A DNA stretch of 46,245 nt from Gammaproteobacteria bacterium Ga0077554 (GCA_001464585.1 LNFF01000038.1:1-46245); one strand, 5' to 3'. Positions 16,791 to 27,669 are shown, counted from the stretch's first letter. The notes: generated by a model from the letters alone, not told the origin. Made by a program: numbers and translations.

Positions 16791-17636
16791 CTACTCGGGC
16801 ACCAACCATTCCACCCGCGTTTTGCCTTCGCCGCCAGGCTGCAAGCCCGCCAGCACACACGGCAACAACGCGCGCAGTTTTTCATCCATCTGCCACGGCG
16901 GATTTACAATGACCATGCCGCAACCGTATAGCGTATTCACGGGCGGATGGGTGTGCAGATGCATTTCAGCCAGCAACAGTTTACGCATACCGCTGACCAC
17001 TAATTGCCGATGAAAATGCTGCACGCGATAATTATCTTTAAGCGGATACCATAGTGCGAAAATGCCGGTAGGCCAGCGCTGATAAGCGATGCGCAGGCTG
17101 TCGGTGAGGCGTTCAAACTCGTTACCGTCTTCAAAGGGCGGGTCGATCAATACCAGTCCGCGTTTCTCCGGGGGCGGCAGAAAGGCTTTAAGGCCGGTGT
17201 AGCCATCAGCGCAATGCACATGCACCTGCTTGTCACCGCGAAATTCGCGCTTCAGAAATACGGCATCTTGTACATGCAGCTCCATTAAGACCATGCGGTC
17301 TTGCGGGCGCAGGAAATGGCGGGCGATGCGGGGGGAGCCGGGATAGTAGCGTAATTCACCGTCGGGGTTCAGTACGCGCACGGCGGCAAGGTAATCTGCG
17401 AGAGCCACGTCATCAATCACGTCATCGCGCAACCAAAAGCGCATGACGCCTTGCAGGTATTCCCCGGTTTTTTGCGCAGTTGCCCCTTGCAGATCATAGC
17501 GACCTGTTCCGGCGTGGGTATCGAGGTAGCAAAACGGCGACTCTTTAGTGCGCAATGCCTGCAACAACAAGGTCAACTGCACGTGTTTGAATACGTCGGC
17601 AAAATTGCCAGCATGGTAGCTGTGGCGGTAATTCAC
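16791..17636 (-). CDS. rlmJ: 23S rRNA (adenine-2030-N6)-methyltransferase RlmJ
   Basis: Methylates A2030 of 23S rRNA using S-adenosylmethionine. The 281-aa product begins with the characteristic MNYRHSYHAGNFADVFKH, has the TGRYDL segment, SPRIA, and the catalytic motif IV DPPFE preceded by GLVLID, followed by FALWYPLKD and a C-terminal GCGMVIVNPPWQ. Length matches E. coli RlmJ (280). It is a monocistronic-looking gene downstream of a small DUF6316 gene on the same strand. Confidence 0.96.
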   Translation of the reverse strand: MNYRHSYHAGNFADVFKHVQLTLLLQALRTKESPFCYLDTHAGTGRYDLQGATAQKTGEYLQGVMRFWLRDDVIDDVALADYLAAVRVLNPDGELRYYPGSPRIARHFLRPQDRMVLMELHVQDAVFLKREFRGDKQVHVHCADGYTGLKAFLPPPEKRGLVLIDPPFEDGNEFERLTDSLRIAYQRWPTGIFALWYPLKDNYRVQHFHRQLVVSGMRKLLLAEMHLHTHPPVNTLYGCGMVIVNPPWQMDEKLRALLPCVLAGLQPGGEGKTRVEWLVPE

Positions 17637-17703
17637 GGGGCCTTTGCGCGTACAGCGGTGGTTCTGGAAACGGAACCTATTTTACTACAAACCAGCGCGC
17701 CAG

Positions 17704-17964
17704 TCAGGCTGATTTTTGATATTGCGCCGGGACTACATCGGCCTTAAGACCTCGTCTGCCATGGATGTTACTGGTAATACACTGCTGCACATATGCCTCA
17801 CAGTGCTGTTGCGCCTCATCCACACTAAGATAGGGGCCATAATCGACACCTTCACGGGTACTGAAATACCAACCACCCAGATTCTGATGGACTGAGGTCG
17901 CGTGGAAAAAACGCCCTGAGCGCTGAAAGGCGGCTATCTGCATTGTGGCAATTCCTTGTTGCAT
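17704..17964 (-). CDS. Small DUF6316-like protein
   Basis: Small cytoplasmic protein (86 aa from the chosen ATG) with the core GRFFHATSVHQNLGGWYFST followed by REGVDYGPYLSVDEAQQH. The WYF-x-TREG-x3-GP pattern is the DUF6316 signature known from pseudomonads and relatives; function unknown. The frame is open to 18093, which would overlap the divergent tsaB start. The ATG at 17964 has GGGGA seven bases upstream and the ATG at 17943 has AAGGA nine bases upstream; both are plausible. It faces tsaB across a gap of about 105 bp that contains an inverted repeat. Confidence 0.75.
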   Translation of the reverse strand: MQQGIATMQIAAFQRSGRFFHATSVHQNLGGWYFSTREGVDYGPYLSVDEAQQHCEAYVQQCITSNIHGRRGLKADVVPAQYQKSA

Positions 17965-18006
17965 AAAATATTCCCCAAATAGAACCAAAGACGACAAAAT
18001 AATGGC

Positions 18007-18039
18007 ATTGTCGCCATAACTTATCGCGTATGCGACAAT
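18007..18039. promoter_or_regulatory. Inverted repeat in divergent DUF6316/tsaB gap
   Basis: ATTGTCGC (18007-18014) and GCGACAAT (18032-18039) are perfect 8-bp arms separated by 17 bp. The position between divergent genes suggests an operator or paired promoter elements; neither strand has a full consensus promoter here. Confidence 0.35.
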
Positions 18040-18070
18040 ATGCAGAAATAATGCCAAGCCAGGATATACA

Positions 18071-18793
18071 TTGAAATTACTCGCCATCGACACTTCAACT
18101 GATGCCTGCTCTGCTGCGCTGTGGTTGGACGGTGAGGTGCGCCAACGCTACCAGGTTGCTCCGCGTGAGCACGGTCAATTAATCCTACCCATGATCGAAT
18201 CGTTGTTGGCCGAGGCTGGATTAGCCCTGACACAATTGGACACGCTGGCGTTTGGACGGGGGCCGGGCGGTTTCACTGGCGTGCGGATTGCCAACAGCGT
18301 CATCCAGGGCCTGGCGTTTGGCGCTAACTTGCCAGTGGTGCCGATATCGTCACTCGCCGCGCTTGCCCAAGGTGCTTACGCTGAAATGGGCACGCCCCGA
18401 GTGCTGGCAGCGATTGATGCGCGCATTGGCGAGGTGTATTGGGGTGCCTATCTCACCGCTGAAAATGGCCTGGTAACGCTGGTAGATCAGGAAATCGTCT
18501 GCCCGCCACAGGATGTACCGCTGCCGCTGGCGGATGATGTGAGTGGTGACTGGTTTGGCGCCGGTAATGGCTGGCATACCTATGCGCAACCGCTCAAAGC
18601 GCGGCTGGGCGAAGCGGTGACAGCCTGGGATGGGCAGCGCTATCCGCAGGCGCAGCATCTCTGCACACACGCGGCGGATGCCTTTCAACGCGGCCTGGCG
18701 GTGAGCGCGGAGCAGGCGTTGCCAGTGTATCTGCGCGATGAGGTGGCCTGGAAAAAACAACCCCTCCTTGTCATCACGCCCCCACCCAAGTAA
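18071..18793 (+). CDS. tsaB: tRNA threonylcarbamoyladenosine biosynthesis protein TsaB
   Basis: Partner of TsaD and TsaE in forming the universal t6A37 modification of tRNAs reading ANN codons. The 240-aa product starts MKLLAIDTSTDACSAALW and contains the signature FGRGPGGFTGVRIANSVIQGLA and ISSLAALAQGAY; the first ASKHA subdomain is well conserved and the second is variable as usual. The start is TTG at 18071, preceded by AGGA six bases upstream; no closer ATG fits the conserved N-terminus. dapA follows 62 bp downstream. Confidence 0.95.
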   Translation: MKLLAIDTSTDACSAALWLDGEVRQRYQVAPREHGQLILPMIESLLAEAGLALTQLDTLAFGRGPGGFTGVRIANSVIQGLAFGANLPVVPISSLAALAQGAYAEMGTPRVLAAIDARIGEVYWGAYLTAENGLVTLVDQEIVCPPQDVPLPLADDVSGDWFGAGNGWHTYAQPLKARLGEAVTAWDGQRYPQAQHLCTHAADAFQRGLAVSAEQALPVYLRDEVAWKKQPLLVITPPPK

Positions 18794-18855
18794 TATGAAG
18801 CCCGTTGCGACACGAGTTTAAGACAAGTTCAAGTTGTGGTACGGGGATCTTTCGA

Positions 18856-19731
18856 ATGTTTCACGGTAGTATGGTTGCCTTGGTCACCCCCATGCATGAA
18901 GATGGGGTGCTGGACTTTGAAAGCCTGGCCAGGCTGGTTGAATTTCATATAGAAAATGGCACCGACGCGATTGTTGCGATGGGCACCACCGGCGAGTCGG
19001 CCACGCTCGACATGAAAGAGCATTGCAGCGTATTGCGCGAGGTGGTCAACCGGGTGCATGGCCGTGTGCCGGTGATTGCCGGAACGGGCGCCAACTCCAC
19101 CACCGAGGCCATCGAGCTGACACGCGCCGCGATGCAGGTGGGCGCCGATGCCTGCCTGCTCGTCACCCCGTATTACAACAAGCCCACCCAGGAAGGGCTG
19201 TACCGGCACTACAAGGCGATTGCCGAGGCCGTGCCGGTGCCGCAAATACTCTACAATGTGCCGGGGCGCACTGCCTGTGACATGTTGCCAGAGACGGTGG
19301 AACGCCTGTCCGGTATTTCCAACATCATCGGCGTTAAGGAAGCGACCGGCAACCTGGCGCGTGGCCGTGAAATTCTGGAACGCTGCGGCAGCAAAATTGA
19401 CCTCTACTCCGGCGATGATGCCACCGCCATGGAGTTGATATTACTGGGCGCCAAGGGCAATATTTCCGTCACCGCCAATGTCGCACCCAAGGCCATGCAC
19501 GAGATGTGCGCAGCGGCGTTGCGCGGCGACAGGACGCAGGCGGAAGCCATCAACCAGCGACTCATCGCGTTGCACAAAAATCTGTTCATTGAATCCAATC
19601 CTATCCCGGTGAAATGGGCATTACACGAAATGGGGCTGATCCCGCCGGGTATCCGTTTACCACTCACGCCACTCTCGGCACAGTATCATGATGCTGTGAG
19701 GCAGGCCTTGCGCGAAGCCCATGTTCTATAA
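18856..19731 (+). CDS. dapA: 4-hydroxy-tetrahydrodipicolinate synthase
   Basis: Condenses pyruvate with aspartate semialdehyde, the first step of the lysine/diaminopimelate branch that feeds peptidoglycan. The 291-aa TIM-barrel product has GTTGES (43-48), the active-site Tyr133 (ILYNVPGR) and the Schiff-base lysine Lys161 ([11 protein letters not shown]), plus [15 protein letters not shown]. It aligns throughout with E. coli DapA, which fixes the start at the ATG at 18856; the longer frame from 18805 is rejected. bamC follows directly, the common gammaproteobacterial dapA-bamC order. Confidence 0.98.
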   Translation: MFHGSMVALVTPMHEDGVLDFESLARLVEFHIENGTDAIVAMGTTGESATLDMKEHCSVLREVVNRVHGRVPVIAGTGANSTTEAIELTRAAMQVGADACLLVTPYYNKPTQEGLYRHYKAIAEAVPVPQILYNVPGRTACDMLPETVERLSGISNIIGVKEATGNLARGREILERCGSKIDLYSGDDATAMELILLGAKGNISVTANVAPKAMHEMCAAALRGDRTQAEAINQRLIALHKNLFIESNPIPVKWALHEMGLIPPGIRLPLTPLSAQYHDAVRQALREAHVL

Positions 19732-19783
19732 CAGGTACTATAACGCCTCCGCGCCTGACGTTACTATTAAAGGTATTAATATC

Positions 19784-20860
19784 ATGTTTCATCGCTTCTT
19801 TAAAACCGGCGCCGTACTGTCCTGCATTACCCTGCTGGTTGCATGCAGCAGCATCCCACAAAGCGAAATCGAATACAAAAAAAGCCGCTCGCTACCTGCG
19901 CTGGAAATACCGCCGGATCTCATTACCCCAGCTAACGATGAAGCGGCGCAGATCCCTACCCTCCCGAGGCCGACTCCCGATATCTCGCCCATTAATAAAG
20001 TCACACCCGAGACAGAGATTCGTGTAGAACGCGACGGCGCCCTGCGCTGGCTGGTCATCAAGAGCGACATGCCACAACTGCAACAACGTATACGCAGCTT
20101 CTGGCAAAGCCGTGGCTTTGAAGTTCAGGAACAGGATGCGCGCCTGAACATTATGGATACCACTTGGGAAGAAAATCGTGGCATCACCACCAAAGGCGGC
20201 ATTAGCACCTTCTTCAGAAAGGCCTTCGATGTGCTTTATTCAGCGTCTACCCGTGATCAATTCCGCGTGCGGCTTGAGCCCGGCACCGACGCCCGCACCA
20301 CTGAAATTTATCTCACGCACCGGGGCATGGAACAAGTCATCAATAAAGAATCACCGCTGTGGCAACCCCGCCCCGCAGACCGCACATTAGAAGCTGAAAT
20401 GCTCAAGCGCCTGGCGCTTTATCTGGGCGCCAATGAAGACAACGCCAACGCAATCAAAGATGATCTCACACGCGCCGCACCCGCGCGCGCCAACATCACC
20501 CAAGACGCGCAAGGCTTGTCGCTGCTCGTGGTAGCAGAAGATTACGCCAGCACCTGGCGTCGCACCGGCATTGCGCTGGATCACCTCGGCGCAAAAATAG
20601 AAGATCAAAACCGCACGCTGGACGCCAAAAGAGGCAGCTATCAATTCCGTCTCAAAGATCCCTCCCGCGCCAGCGAACCACCCAAAGGCTGGTTGAGCAA
20701 ACTGTTTTCGGGCGATAAAGATAAAACCCAGTATTTTGAACTGCGCCTGCTTGATCAGGACAAGGAAACCCACATCACGGTATTTGATCAGGCAGGCACG
20801 CGTGATAACTCGCCTGCGGCGCAGCGTTTACTTACGTTGCTGCATGAGCAGTTAAAATAG
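19784..20860 (+). CDS. bamC: Outer-membrane assembly lipoprotein BamC (NlpB)
   Basis: Accessory lipoprotein of the BAM complex that inserts beta-barrel proteins in the outer membrane. The 358-aa product from the ATG at 19784 has a lipoprotein signal with lipobox LLVAC (Cys21), followed by a disordered Pro-rich segment (SLPALEIPPDLITP) typical of BamC, and two helix-grip domains (about 95-210 and 235-350) with GALRWLVI and FWQSRGFEV. It is preceded by dapA (52 bp gap) and followed after 3 bp by the MBL hydrolase gene, so these are one transcription unit. Confidence 0.93.
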   Translation: MFHRFFKTGAVLSCITLLVACSSIPQSEIEYKKSRSLPALEIPPDLITPANDEAAQIPTLPRPTPDISPINKVTPETEIRVERDGALRWLVIKSDMPQLQQRIRSFWQSRGFEVQEQDARLNIMDTTWEENRGITTKGGISTFFRKAFDVLYSASTRDQFRVRLEPGTDARTTEIYLTHRGMEQVINKESPLWQPRPADRTLEAEMLKRLALYLGANEDNANAIKDDLTRAAPARANITQDAQGLSLLVVAEDYASTWRRTGIALDHLGAKIEDQNRTLDAKRGSYQFRLKDPSRASEPPKGWLSKLFSGDKDKTQYFELRLLDQDKETHITVFDQAGTRDNSPAAQRLLTLLHEQLK

Positions 20861-20863
20861 CCT

Positions 20864-21625
20864 ATGCGCTTTGCATCGCTGGGCAGCGGCAGTCAGGGTA
20901 ACGGAACGCTTATAGAATATGGTCAAACCTGCCTGCTGCTCGACTGCGGCTTTACTGTCGCAGAAACCGAGCAACGCCTGGCGCGTCTCGGCCGTCGCGC
21001 TGAAGATCTGACTGCCATTGTCATCACCCACGAACATGGCGATCACATCAGCGGCATCGGGCCATTGACCAAAAAATATAACATACCGGTGTGGGCAACA
21101 CCCGGCACGGCGCTGCACCACTATCTGCGCAAATTACCGACATTGCGCCTGTTCAACAGCCATCAACCGTTCAGTATCGGCGATATGGAAGTGCACCCTT
21201 TTCCGGTACCGCACGATGCCCGCGAACCCACACACTTTGTCTTCAGCGATGGCGCAAAACGTCTCGGCATTTTAACCGATGTCGGCGCCAGCACACCGCA
21301 TATCGAACGCTGCCTCACCGCCTGCGATGCGCTCATGCTAGAATCTAACCATGACACAGAAATGCTCGCTAACGGCGAGTATTCACGCAAACTAAAAAAG
21401 CGCGTCGGCGGCACGTATGGCCACCTCAGCAACCATCAAGCCGCCGGGTTGCTCGCCAACCTGGATTGCTCGCGCCTGCAACACCTGGTGGCGATGCACC
21501 TGAGCGCCAAAAACAATACGCCGGATTTGGCGCGCGGTGGATTCGCCAAGGTGCTAGGCTGCGCACCTGACTGGATCGCTATCGCAGACCAGAACACCGG
21601 GTTGGCATGGCGCGAGATTTTATAA
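20864..21625 (+). CDS. MBL-fold metallo-hydrolase (YycJ/WalJ-like)
   Basis: Metallo-beta-lactamase-fold hydrolase of the dapA-bamC-purC neighbourhood. The 253-aa product begins MRFASLGSGSQGNGTLIEYG and has the metal-binding motif THEHGDH (55-61), DVGAS in the middle, ESNHD and a C-terminal LVAMHLSAKNNTPDL segment, as in YycJ-type proteins with proposed exonuclease or phosphoesterase activity. The substrate is not known in proteobacteria. It starts 3 bp after bamC. The metal ligands look complete. Confidence 0.92.
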   Translation: MRFASLGSGSQGNGTLIEYGQTCLLLDCGFTVAETEQRLARLGRRAEDLTAIVITHEHGDHISGIGPLTKKYNIPVWATPGTALHHYLRKLPTLRLFNSHQPFSIGDMEVHPFPVPHDAREPTHFVFSDGAKRLGILTDVGASTPHIERCLTACDALMLESNHDTEMLANGEYSRKLKKRVGGTYGHLSNHQAAGLLANLDCSRLQHLVAMHLSAKNNTPDLARGGFAKVLGCAPDWIAIADQNTGLAWREIL

Positions 21626-21718
21626 ACGATTCCTGGAACCACACGGCAAGCAGAGAGAACCATGTCTTTTCAACCCGGAAAATCCAACAGGCGTTTTATC
21701 GTGAATTGCCGCTCAAAA

Positions 21719-21868
21719 CCAAGATCCCTCTCTTCGTTCGGGATGACAGTCCCCCTGTCATTTCGACAGTCCCCCTGTCATTTCGACCGAAGGGAGAAAT
21801 CCTTGTCTCGAGTCTCGAACGAAAGTGAGAGATCTTCCAGGATTTCTCCTTTTGGCCGGAATGCCAGA
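21719..21868. repeat. Composite TGTCATTTCGA repeat with 20-bp tandem duplication, copy 3
   Basis: An exact tandem pair of GACAGTCCCCCTGTCATTTC (21745-21764 and 21765-21784) is embedded in a longer palindromic repeat with GGAGAAATCC/GGATTTCTCC. It fills most of the gap between the MBL gene and purC, and no promoter could be separated from it. Confidence 0.8.
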
Positions 21869-21898
21869 TTACCCTAAAAATACCATCGGGACACCCTC

Positions 21899-22609
21899 AT
21901 GAAAAAACTCACTGAACTCTATTCCGGCAAAGCCAAATCTGTTTATGCCACCGACGACGCAGATCGCGTCATCATGGAATTTCGTGATGACACCTCCGCC
22001 TTCGACGGCCTCAAGATCGTACAACTGGCGCGTAAAGGCAAGGTCAACAATAAGTTCAACGCCTTCATCATGGAGAAGCTCAGCGCCGCCGGGGTGCCCA
22101 CCCATTTCGAGCGTTTGTTATCCGACAATGAAGTGCTGGTGAAAAAACTGCAAATGATCCCGGTGGAATGCGTCGTGCGCAACATCGCCGCTGGCAGTTT
22201 ATGCAAACGCCTCGGCATCAGCGAAGGCCAGGAACTCAATCCGCCGACACTGGAATTTTTCCTGAAAAACGATGCGCTGCACGACCCCATGATCAACGAA
22301 TATCACATCCGCTCCTTCGGCTGGGCCAGCGACGCGGAAGTCGCCATCATGAAAGACCTCACCTTCCGCGCCAACAATGTACTCAAAACATTATTCGCCA
22401 ACGCCGGTATTTTGCTGGTGGATTACAAACTGGAATTTGGCCGCTTTAATGGCACAATAATACTAGGCGACGAATTCAGCCCCGACGGCTGCCGCCTGTG
22501 GGACGCCACCACCCGCAAAAAACTCGACAAAGACCGCTTTCGCCAGGACTTGGGTGACGTGATTGAAGGCTATGAAGAAGTTGCGCGGCGTTTGGGCGTG
22601 GAGCTTTGA
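21899..22609 (+). CDS. purC: SAICAR synthetase (phosphoribosylaminoimidazole-succinocarboxamide synthase)
   Basis: Joins aspartate to CAIR with ATP to give SAICAR in purine synthesis. The 236-aa product is a typical short PurC with [76 protein letters not shown] and KDRFRQDLG. Catalytic and nucleotide-binding segments are all present. It is the third purine gene in the window, following the dapA-bamC-MBL unit after a repeat-filled gap of about 270 bp. Confidence 0.98.
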   Translation: MKKLTELYSGKAKSVYATDDADRVIMEFRDDTSAFDGLKIVQLARKGKVNNKFNAFIMEKLSAAGVPTHFERLLSDNEVLVKKLQMIPVECVVRNIAAGSLCKRLGISEGQELNPPTLEFFLKNDALHDPMINEYHIRSFGWASDAEVAIMKDLTFRANNVLKTLFANAGILLVDYKLEFGRFNGTIILGDEFSPDGCRLWDATTRKKLDKDRFRQDLGDVIEGYEEVARRLGVEL

Positions 22610-22682
22610 TAATCCTGAACACGATGAATGCCAGCGCCGACACATGCTGACCCTATGCGGGTATGTTGAGGGAGTTATTTTT

Positions 22683-22824
22683 AGAACCTGTTCACGATCT
22701 CGCTGAAGGGCGCATTGCGGCGTTAAAATCGGACTCAAAATGCTCATTTACCCCATGTAAACTTCGCTTTTTCGTCCAATTTTGCCTTGCACTGCCTCCC
22801 TGATCGAGATCGTAAACAGGTTCT
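22683..22824 (+). repeat. MITE-like palindromic element A
   Basis: A 142-bp element with 20-bp terminal inverted repeats AGAACCTGTTCACGATCTCG and CGAGATCGTAAACAGGTTCT (one mismatch). The core GGGCGCATTGCGGCGTTAAAA, then ACTCAAAATGCTCAT and ATGTAAACTTCGCTTTTTCG, is shared with elements B and C. Its right end runs into the TAA stop of the convergent M23 peptidase gene. Confidence 0.85.
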
Positions 22825-23732
22825 TAATGCGGTGCGGTAACGTTTGGCAGGAACAAAGCAGGATTAACCCGGGCGTTATTCAGGCTAACCCCCCAGTGCA
22901 GGTGTGGGCCAGTGGCGCGCCCCGTCATGCCGACATGACCGATCACCGTGCCGCGCGTGATGCGTGTGCCGGGTTGCACGGTGATGTCATCAAGATGGCA
23001 ATACATCGTCACCAGCCCTTGACCATGATCGAGAAACACCGTGTTGCCGTTAAAAAAGAAATCTCCCACGCTGATCACCGTCGCATCGGTGGGTGCATGC
23101 ACCGGCGCGCCTTTGGGTGCGGCGATATCCAGGCCGCTGTGGGGATTGCGCGGCTGGCCATTAAAAAAACGTCGCAAGCCGAATGGGCTGGAATATTCAC
23201 CCTCAGTCGGTTTAAGAAAATCCAGCGCCACCGGCAGTTGATCGCTCCATTGTGTATGGGCGGCATTGATTTGCTTGGCTTCACGTTTAATGCGTTTCAC
23301 ATCGTCAGGGGCAGGTTCAACCTTGCGTTGATCTTTAATGGTGAGGCGTTGCACTGCATATTCCTTGTTGCGCACCTTGAATGTAATGCTGCGGGGTGGC
23401 CCTGAGGCGGGTTGTACATGCAGTGTCTGTTCACCCGGTACGGTGTCCAGCGGTAAGCCGACGATCGCCAGCCACCCCTGTGGCGCAGGCGTTATCAGCA
23501 CGCGTTGTCCATTGTAATGAGCGATGGGCGCGGGCACCGCAGATTTTTTGTCCTGGGCTACTTTTGTCCACCAATCGCTGTCCAAAACCGGGCTGGTGAC
23601 CAGCGGGATCATGGCAATGCCGCCGGGCACCGGCTCAGCGCGTGGTAGCTGACCAAAGTCGGTGCTGGCGCCCAACGCGGCCTGCCAGAGCAGGGCTATT
23701 AACATGCAGGCACTTCGCATGATTTTATTCAT
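22824..23732 (-). CDS. M23-family murein endopeptidase (LytM domain), exported
   Basis: Zinc metallopeptidase predicted to cleave peptidoglycan cross-links in the periplasm. The 302-aa product (ATG at 23732, GGGAG upstream) has a signal peptide (about 1-22), an N-terminal beta domain, and a C-terminal LytM domain with SPFGLRRFFNG (182-192), the zinc ligands His198 and Asp202 in HSGLD, GNTVFLDHG and the catalytic HLH (277-279). The start overlaps the end of xseA by 8 bp. The open frame extends 60 codons further into xseA, which is not used. Its stop codon lies at the end of MITE-like element A. Confidence 0.93.
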   Translation of the reverse strand: MNKIMRSACMLIALLWQAALGASTDFGQLPRAEPVPGGIAMIPLVTSPVLDSDWWTKVAQDKKSAVPAPIAHYNGQRVLITPAPQGWLAIVGLPLDTVPGEQTLHVQPASGPPRSITFKVRNKEYAVQRLTIKDQRKVEPAPDDVKRIKREAKQINAAHTQWSDQLPVALDFLKPTEGEYSSPFGLRRFFNGQPRNPHSGLDIAAPKGAPVHAPTDATVISVGDFFFNGNTVFLDHGQGLVTMYCHLDDITVQPGTRITRGTVIGHVGMTGRATGPHLHWGVSLNNARVNPALFLPNVTAPH

Positions 23733-25050
23733 CGGTTGCTCCCGGCATTTTTCCTTCCTCACCTCTTGCAGATCCCTGTGCGACGACGTGTACTTCATCG
23801 ACGTGGCATGACAAACAGCCTTGCGCCAGGCGCACTTCAATTTTATCGCCCGGTATGACATCGTGGGCAGAACGTAACACAATATGTAGCGGCACAGTAC
23901 GGACGATAGCATAGCCGCGCGCCAGTGTAGCGAGGGGGCTTACAGTGTCAAGTGCGCGGCTGGCAGAGACCAGTCGTTGCTGGTGTCTTTGCAGGGTCAA
24001 ACGTAAAGCCTGGTGCAGGCGTTGCTCCAGTTCATCAAGGCGTTGCGCCTGGCTGCGTAAACGCTGGCCGGGATGCTGTTGCTGCAAGCGTTGTGTCAGC
24101 CAGTGCAGCAGATGCTGTTTGCCCGTAACGCGATCTCGCATGAGTGTTACAAGTCGGCTGCGCTGACGTGCAAACTGTTGCAGCCATTCTGTTTGATCCG
24201 GGCTTACCAGTTCGGCCGCTGCCGACGGCGTGGCAGCACGTTGGTCTGCCACAAAATCCGCAATGGTGAAATCAACTTCATGGCCGATGCCGGAGACTAC
24301 GGGTATTTCACAGGCATAAATAGCGCGTGCCACGGCTTCATCATTAAATGCCCATAAATCTTCCAGCGAACCACCGCCCCGCGCCACGATTAATACATCG
24401 CATTCGTTGCGTTGCGATGCCAGATGAATCGCCCGCGCAATTTGCGCGGGGGCGCCATTACCCTGCACCTGTACCGGGTAAATAATTACCGGTAGCGCGG
24501 GAAAGCGCCGCTGCAAAATACTGAGGATGTCATGAATGGCGGCACCCGTAGGTGATGTGGCGACACCGATACAGCGCGGTAGCGTGGGCAAGTTTTTTTT
24601 GTGCGCAGCATCAAACAGTCCTTCTGCCGCCAGGCGCTGTTTCAGCACCTCAAAAGCGCGGCGCAACGCGCCATCACCAGCGGCTTCCATATGTTCAGCG
24701 ATCAACTGAAATTCGCCGCGCCCTTCGTACAGGCTAACCTGCGCACGGATTAATACCTGCGTGCCATTTTCGGGTGTAAAGCTGAGGAGACGATTGCGTT
24801 GACGAAACATCGCACAGCGTACTGAAGCGACTTCATCCTTGAGGGTGAAATATACATGACCTGAAGACGGTTTGGCGAGATTGGAGATTTCGCCTTCAAT
24901 CCAGATTAAAGGGAAATTGCCTTCCAGAAGCGAACGCGCCGCACGATTAAGTTGCGAGACGCTGTAAACTTCACGTTCAACAGGGTATGCTGGAGTGGCA
25001 ACACGGTCTATTGGGGTGGAGCCTTGATCATAGGGCATAATATTTTGCAT
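23725..25050 (-). CDS. xseA: Exodeoxyribonuclease VII large subunit
   Basis: Large subunit of the ATP-independent nuclease that degrades single-stranded DNA to oligonucleotides in repair. The 441-aa product has an N-terminal OB-fold (about 25-125) with YSVSQLNRAARSLLEG, IWIEGEISNL and SSGHVYFTLKD, a catalytic domain with ATSPTGAAIHDIL, VQGNGAPAQI, ARGGGSLEDLWAFNDE and GIGHEVDFTIADFVAD, and a long helical region before a C-terminal domain containing LARGYAIV. The start is uncertain: ATGs at 25050 and 25038 and a TTG at 25098 are in frame, none with a strong Shine-Dalgarno. The gene ends inside the start of the M23 peptidase gene. Confidence 0.95.
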   Translation of the reverse strand: MQNIMPYDQGSTPIDRVATPAYPVEREVYSVSQLNRAARSLLEGNFPLIWIEGEISNLAKPSSGHVYFTLKDEVASVRCAMFRQRNRLLSFTPENGTQVLIRAQVSLYEGRGEFQLIAEHMEAAGDGALRRAFEVLKQRLAAEGLFDAAHKKNLPTLPRCIGVATSPTGAAIHDILSILQRRFPALPVIIYPVQVQGNGAPAQIARAIHLASQRNECDVLIVARGGGSLEDLWAFNDEAVARAIYACEIPVVSGIGHEVDFTIADFVADQRAATPSAAAELVSPDQTEWLQQFARQRSRLVTLMRDRVTGKQHLLHWLTQRLQQQHPGQRLRSQAQRLDELEQRLHQALRLTLQRHQQRLVSASRALDTVSPLATLARGYAIVRTVPLHIVLRSAHDVIPGDKIEVRLAQGCLSCHVDEVHVVAQGSARGEEGKMPGATDE

Positions 25051-25111
25051 GCCATGATCATACCGCAGCTTGCGTTGTAAGCCTAATGCTTCAAGCAAGC
25101 ATAATAAAAAA

Positions 25112-25200
25112 GCAGGAGCGGCGCTCGCCTTCTCGTACCTGAGAGAGGGTGGGAGGGTATCGCATTACGAAGAAGCGAGGTGGGGTGTTGCCGCTCCTGC
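25112..25200. repeat. Long imperfect hairpin between the DUF2892 gene and xseA
   Basis: Ends GCAGGAGCGGC (25112-25122) and GCCGCTCCTGC (25190-25200) are perfectly complementary, and inner arms CGCTCGCCTTCTCGTA/TTACGAAGAAGCGAGG nearly so. It lies 14 bp upstream of the TTG alternative start of xseA. It may act as terminator or attenuator, or be a mobile repeat. Confidence 0.7.
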
Positions 25201-25234
25201 AAAACTGGTTAATCGCTGATATTCAAGTGCCTCT

Positions 25235-25507
25235 TTAACGACGTACGTAAGATTGGTTTGATGTTAGTGCGCGGGCGGGTGCATCGGTGTGACCGAATAT
25301 GCGCAACACCACTTCAATAACATAACCTATCGGATCCCATTTCATAATCGCCGTTAATACAAGATAGGCTGCAATTATCGGAAAAACACTGGGGTGAACA
25401 TCAGGTACGGTAGCGGTAAGAGCCGCCAGTAATAATAATGTACCCGCAAACGTTCTCAGTATTTGGTCTGTGGTGCTGATATTTTCAGTGATATCAAAGT
25501 GGTTCAT
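25235..25507 (-). CDS. Small membrane protein, DUF2892 (YgaP-like transmembrane) family
   Basis: Small inner-membrane protein (90 aa) with two hydrophobic helices (about TFAGTLLLLAALTATV and VFPIIAAYLVLTAIM) separated by a short Pro/His turn, matching the DUF2892 inner-membrane domain also found at the end of YgaP. These proteins are common; function unknown. The ATG at 25507 has AGGAG eight bases upstream, so the 26-codon upstream extension is rejected. It is upstream of xseA on the same strand with a long hairpin between, so probably separately transcribed. Confidence 0.8.
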   Translation of the reverse strand: MNHFDITENISTTDQILRTFAGTLLLLAALTATVPDVHPSVFPIIAAYLVLTAIMKWDPIGYVIEVVLRIFGHTDAPARALTSNQSYVRR

Positions 25508-27535
<2,028 letters not shown>

Positions 27536-27558
27536 CAGGGAAGAGGATAACCCTCTTC

Positions 27559-27635
27559 TTGTCATCTCGACCGCAGAGAATAACTGTCATCCCGAGCGCA
27601 GCGAGGGATCTTGAAGATTCCTCGCTGACAGCCCG
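27559..27635. repeat. TGTCATCCCGA-type repeat, copy 4
   Basis: TTGTCATCTCGACCG, then CTGTCATCCCGAGCGCAGCG and GGGATCTTGAAGATTCCTCG form part of the same dispersed family. It lies between guaB and guaA within a probable operon. Confidence 0.7.
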
Positions 27636-27669
27636 GCCAATGGATTATTTGAGTTAAAAGAGCGACACA

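Noticed and set aside
16188-16931. 247-codon plus-strand frame opposite ubiC and the rlmJ end
   Set aside because: It runs across two real genes and an intergenic repeat on the other strand, with no family features.
22782-23405. 207-codon plus-strand frame opposite the M23 peptidase gene
   Set aside because: It is antisense to a complete LytM peptidase and begins inside a MITE-like element.
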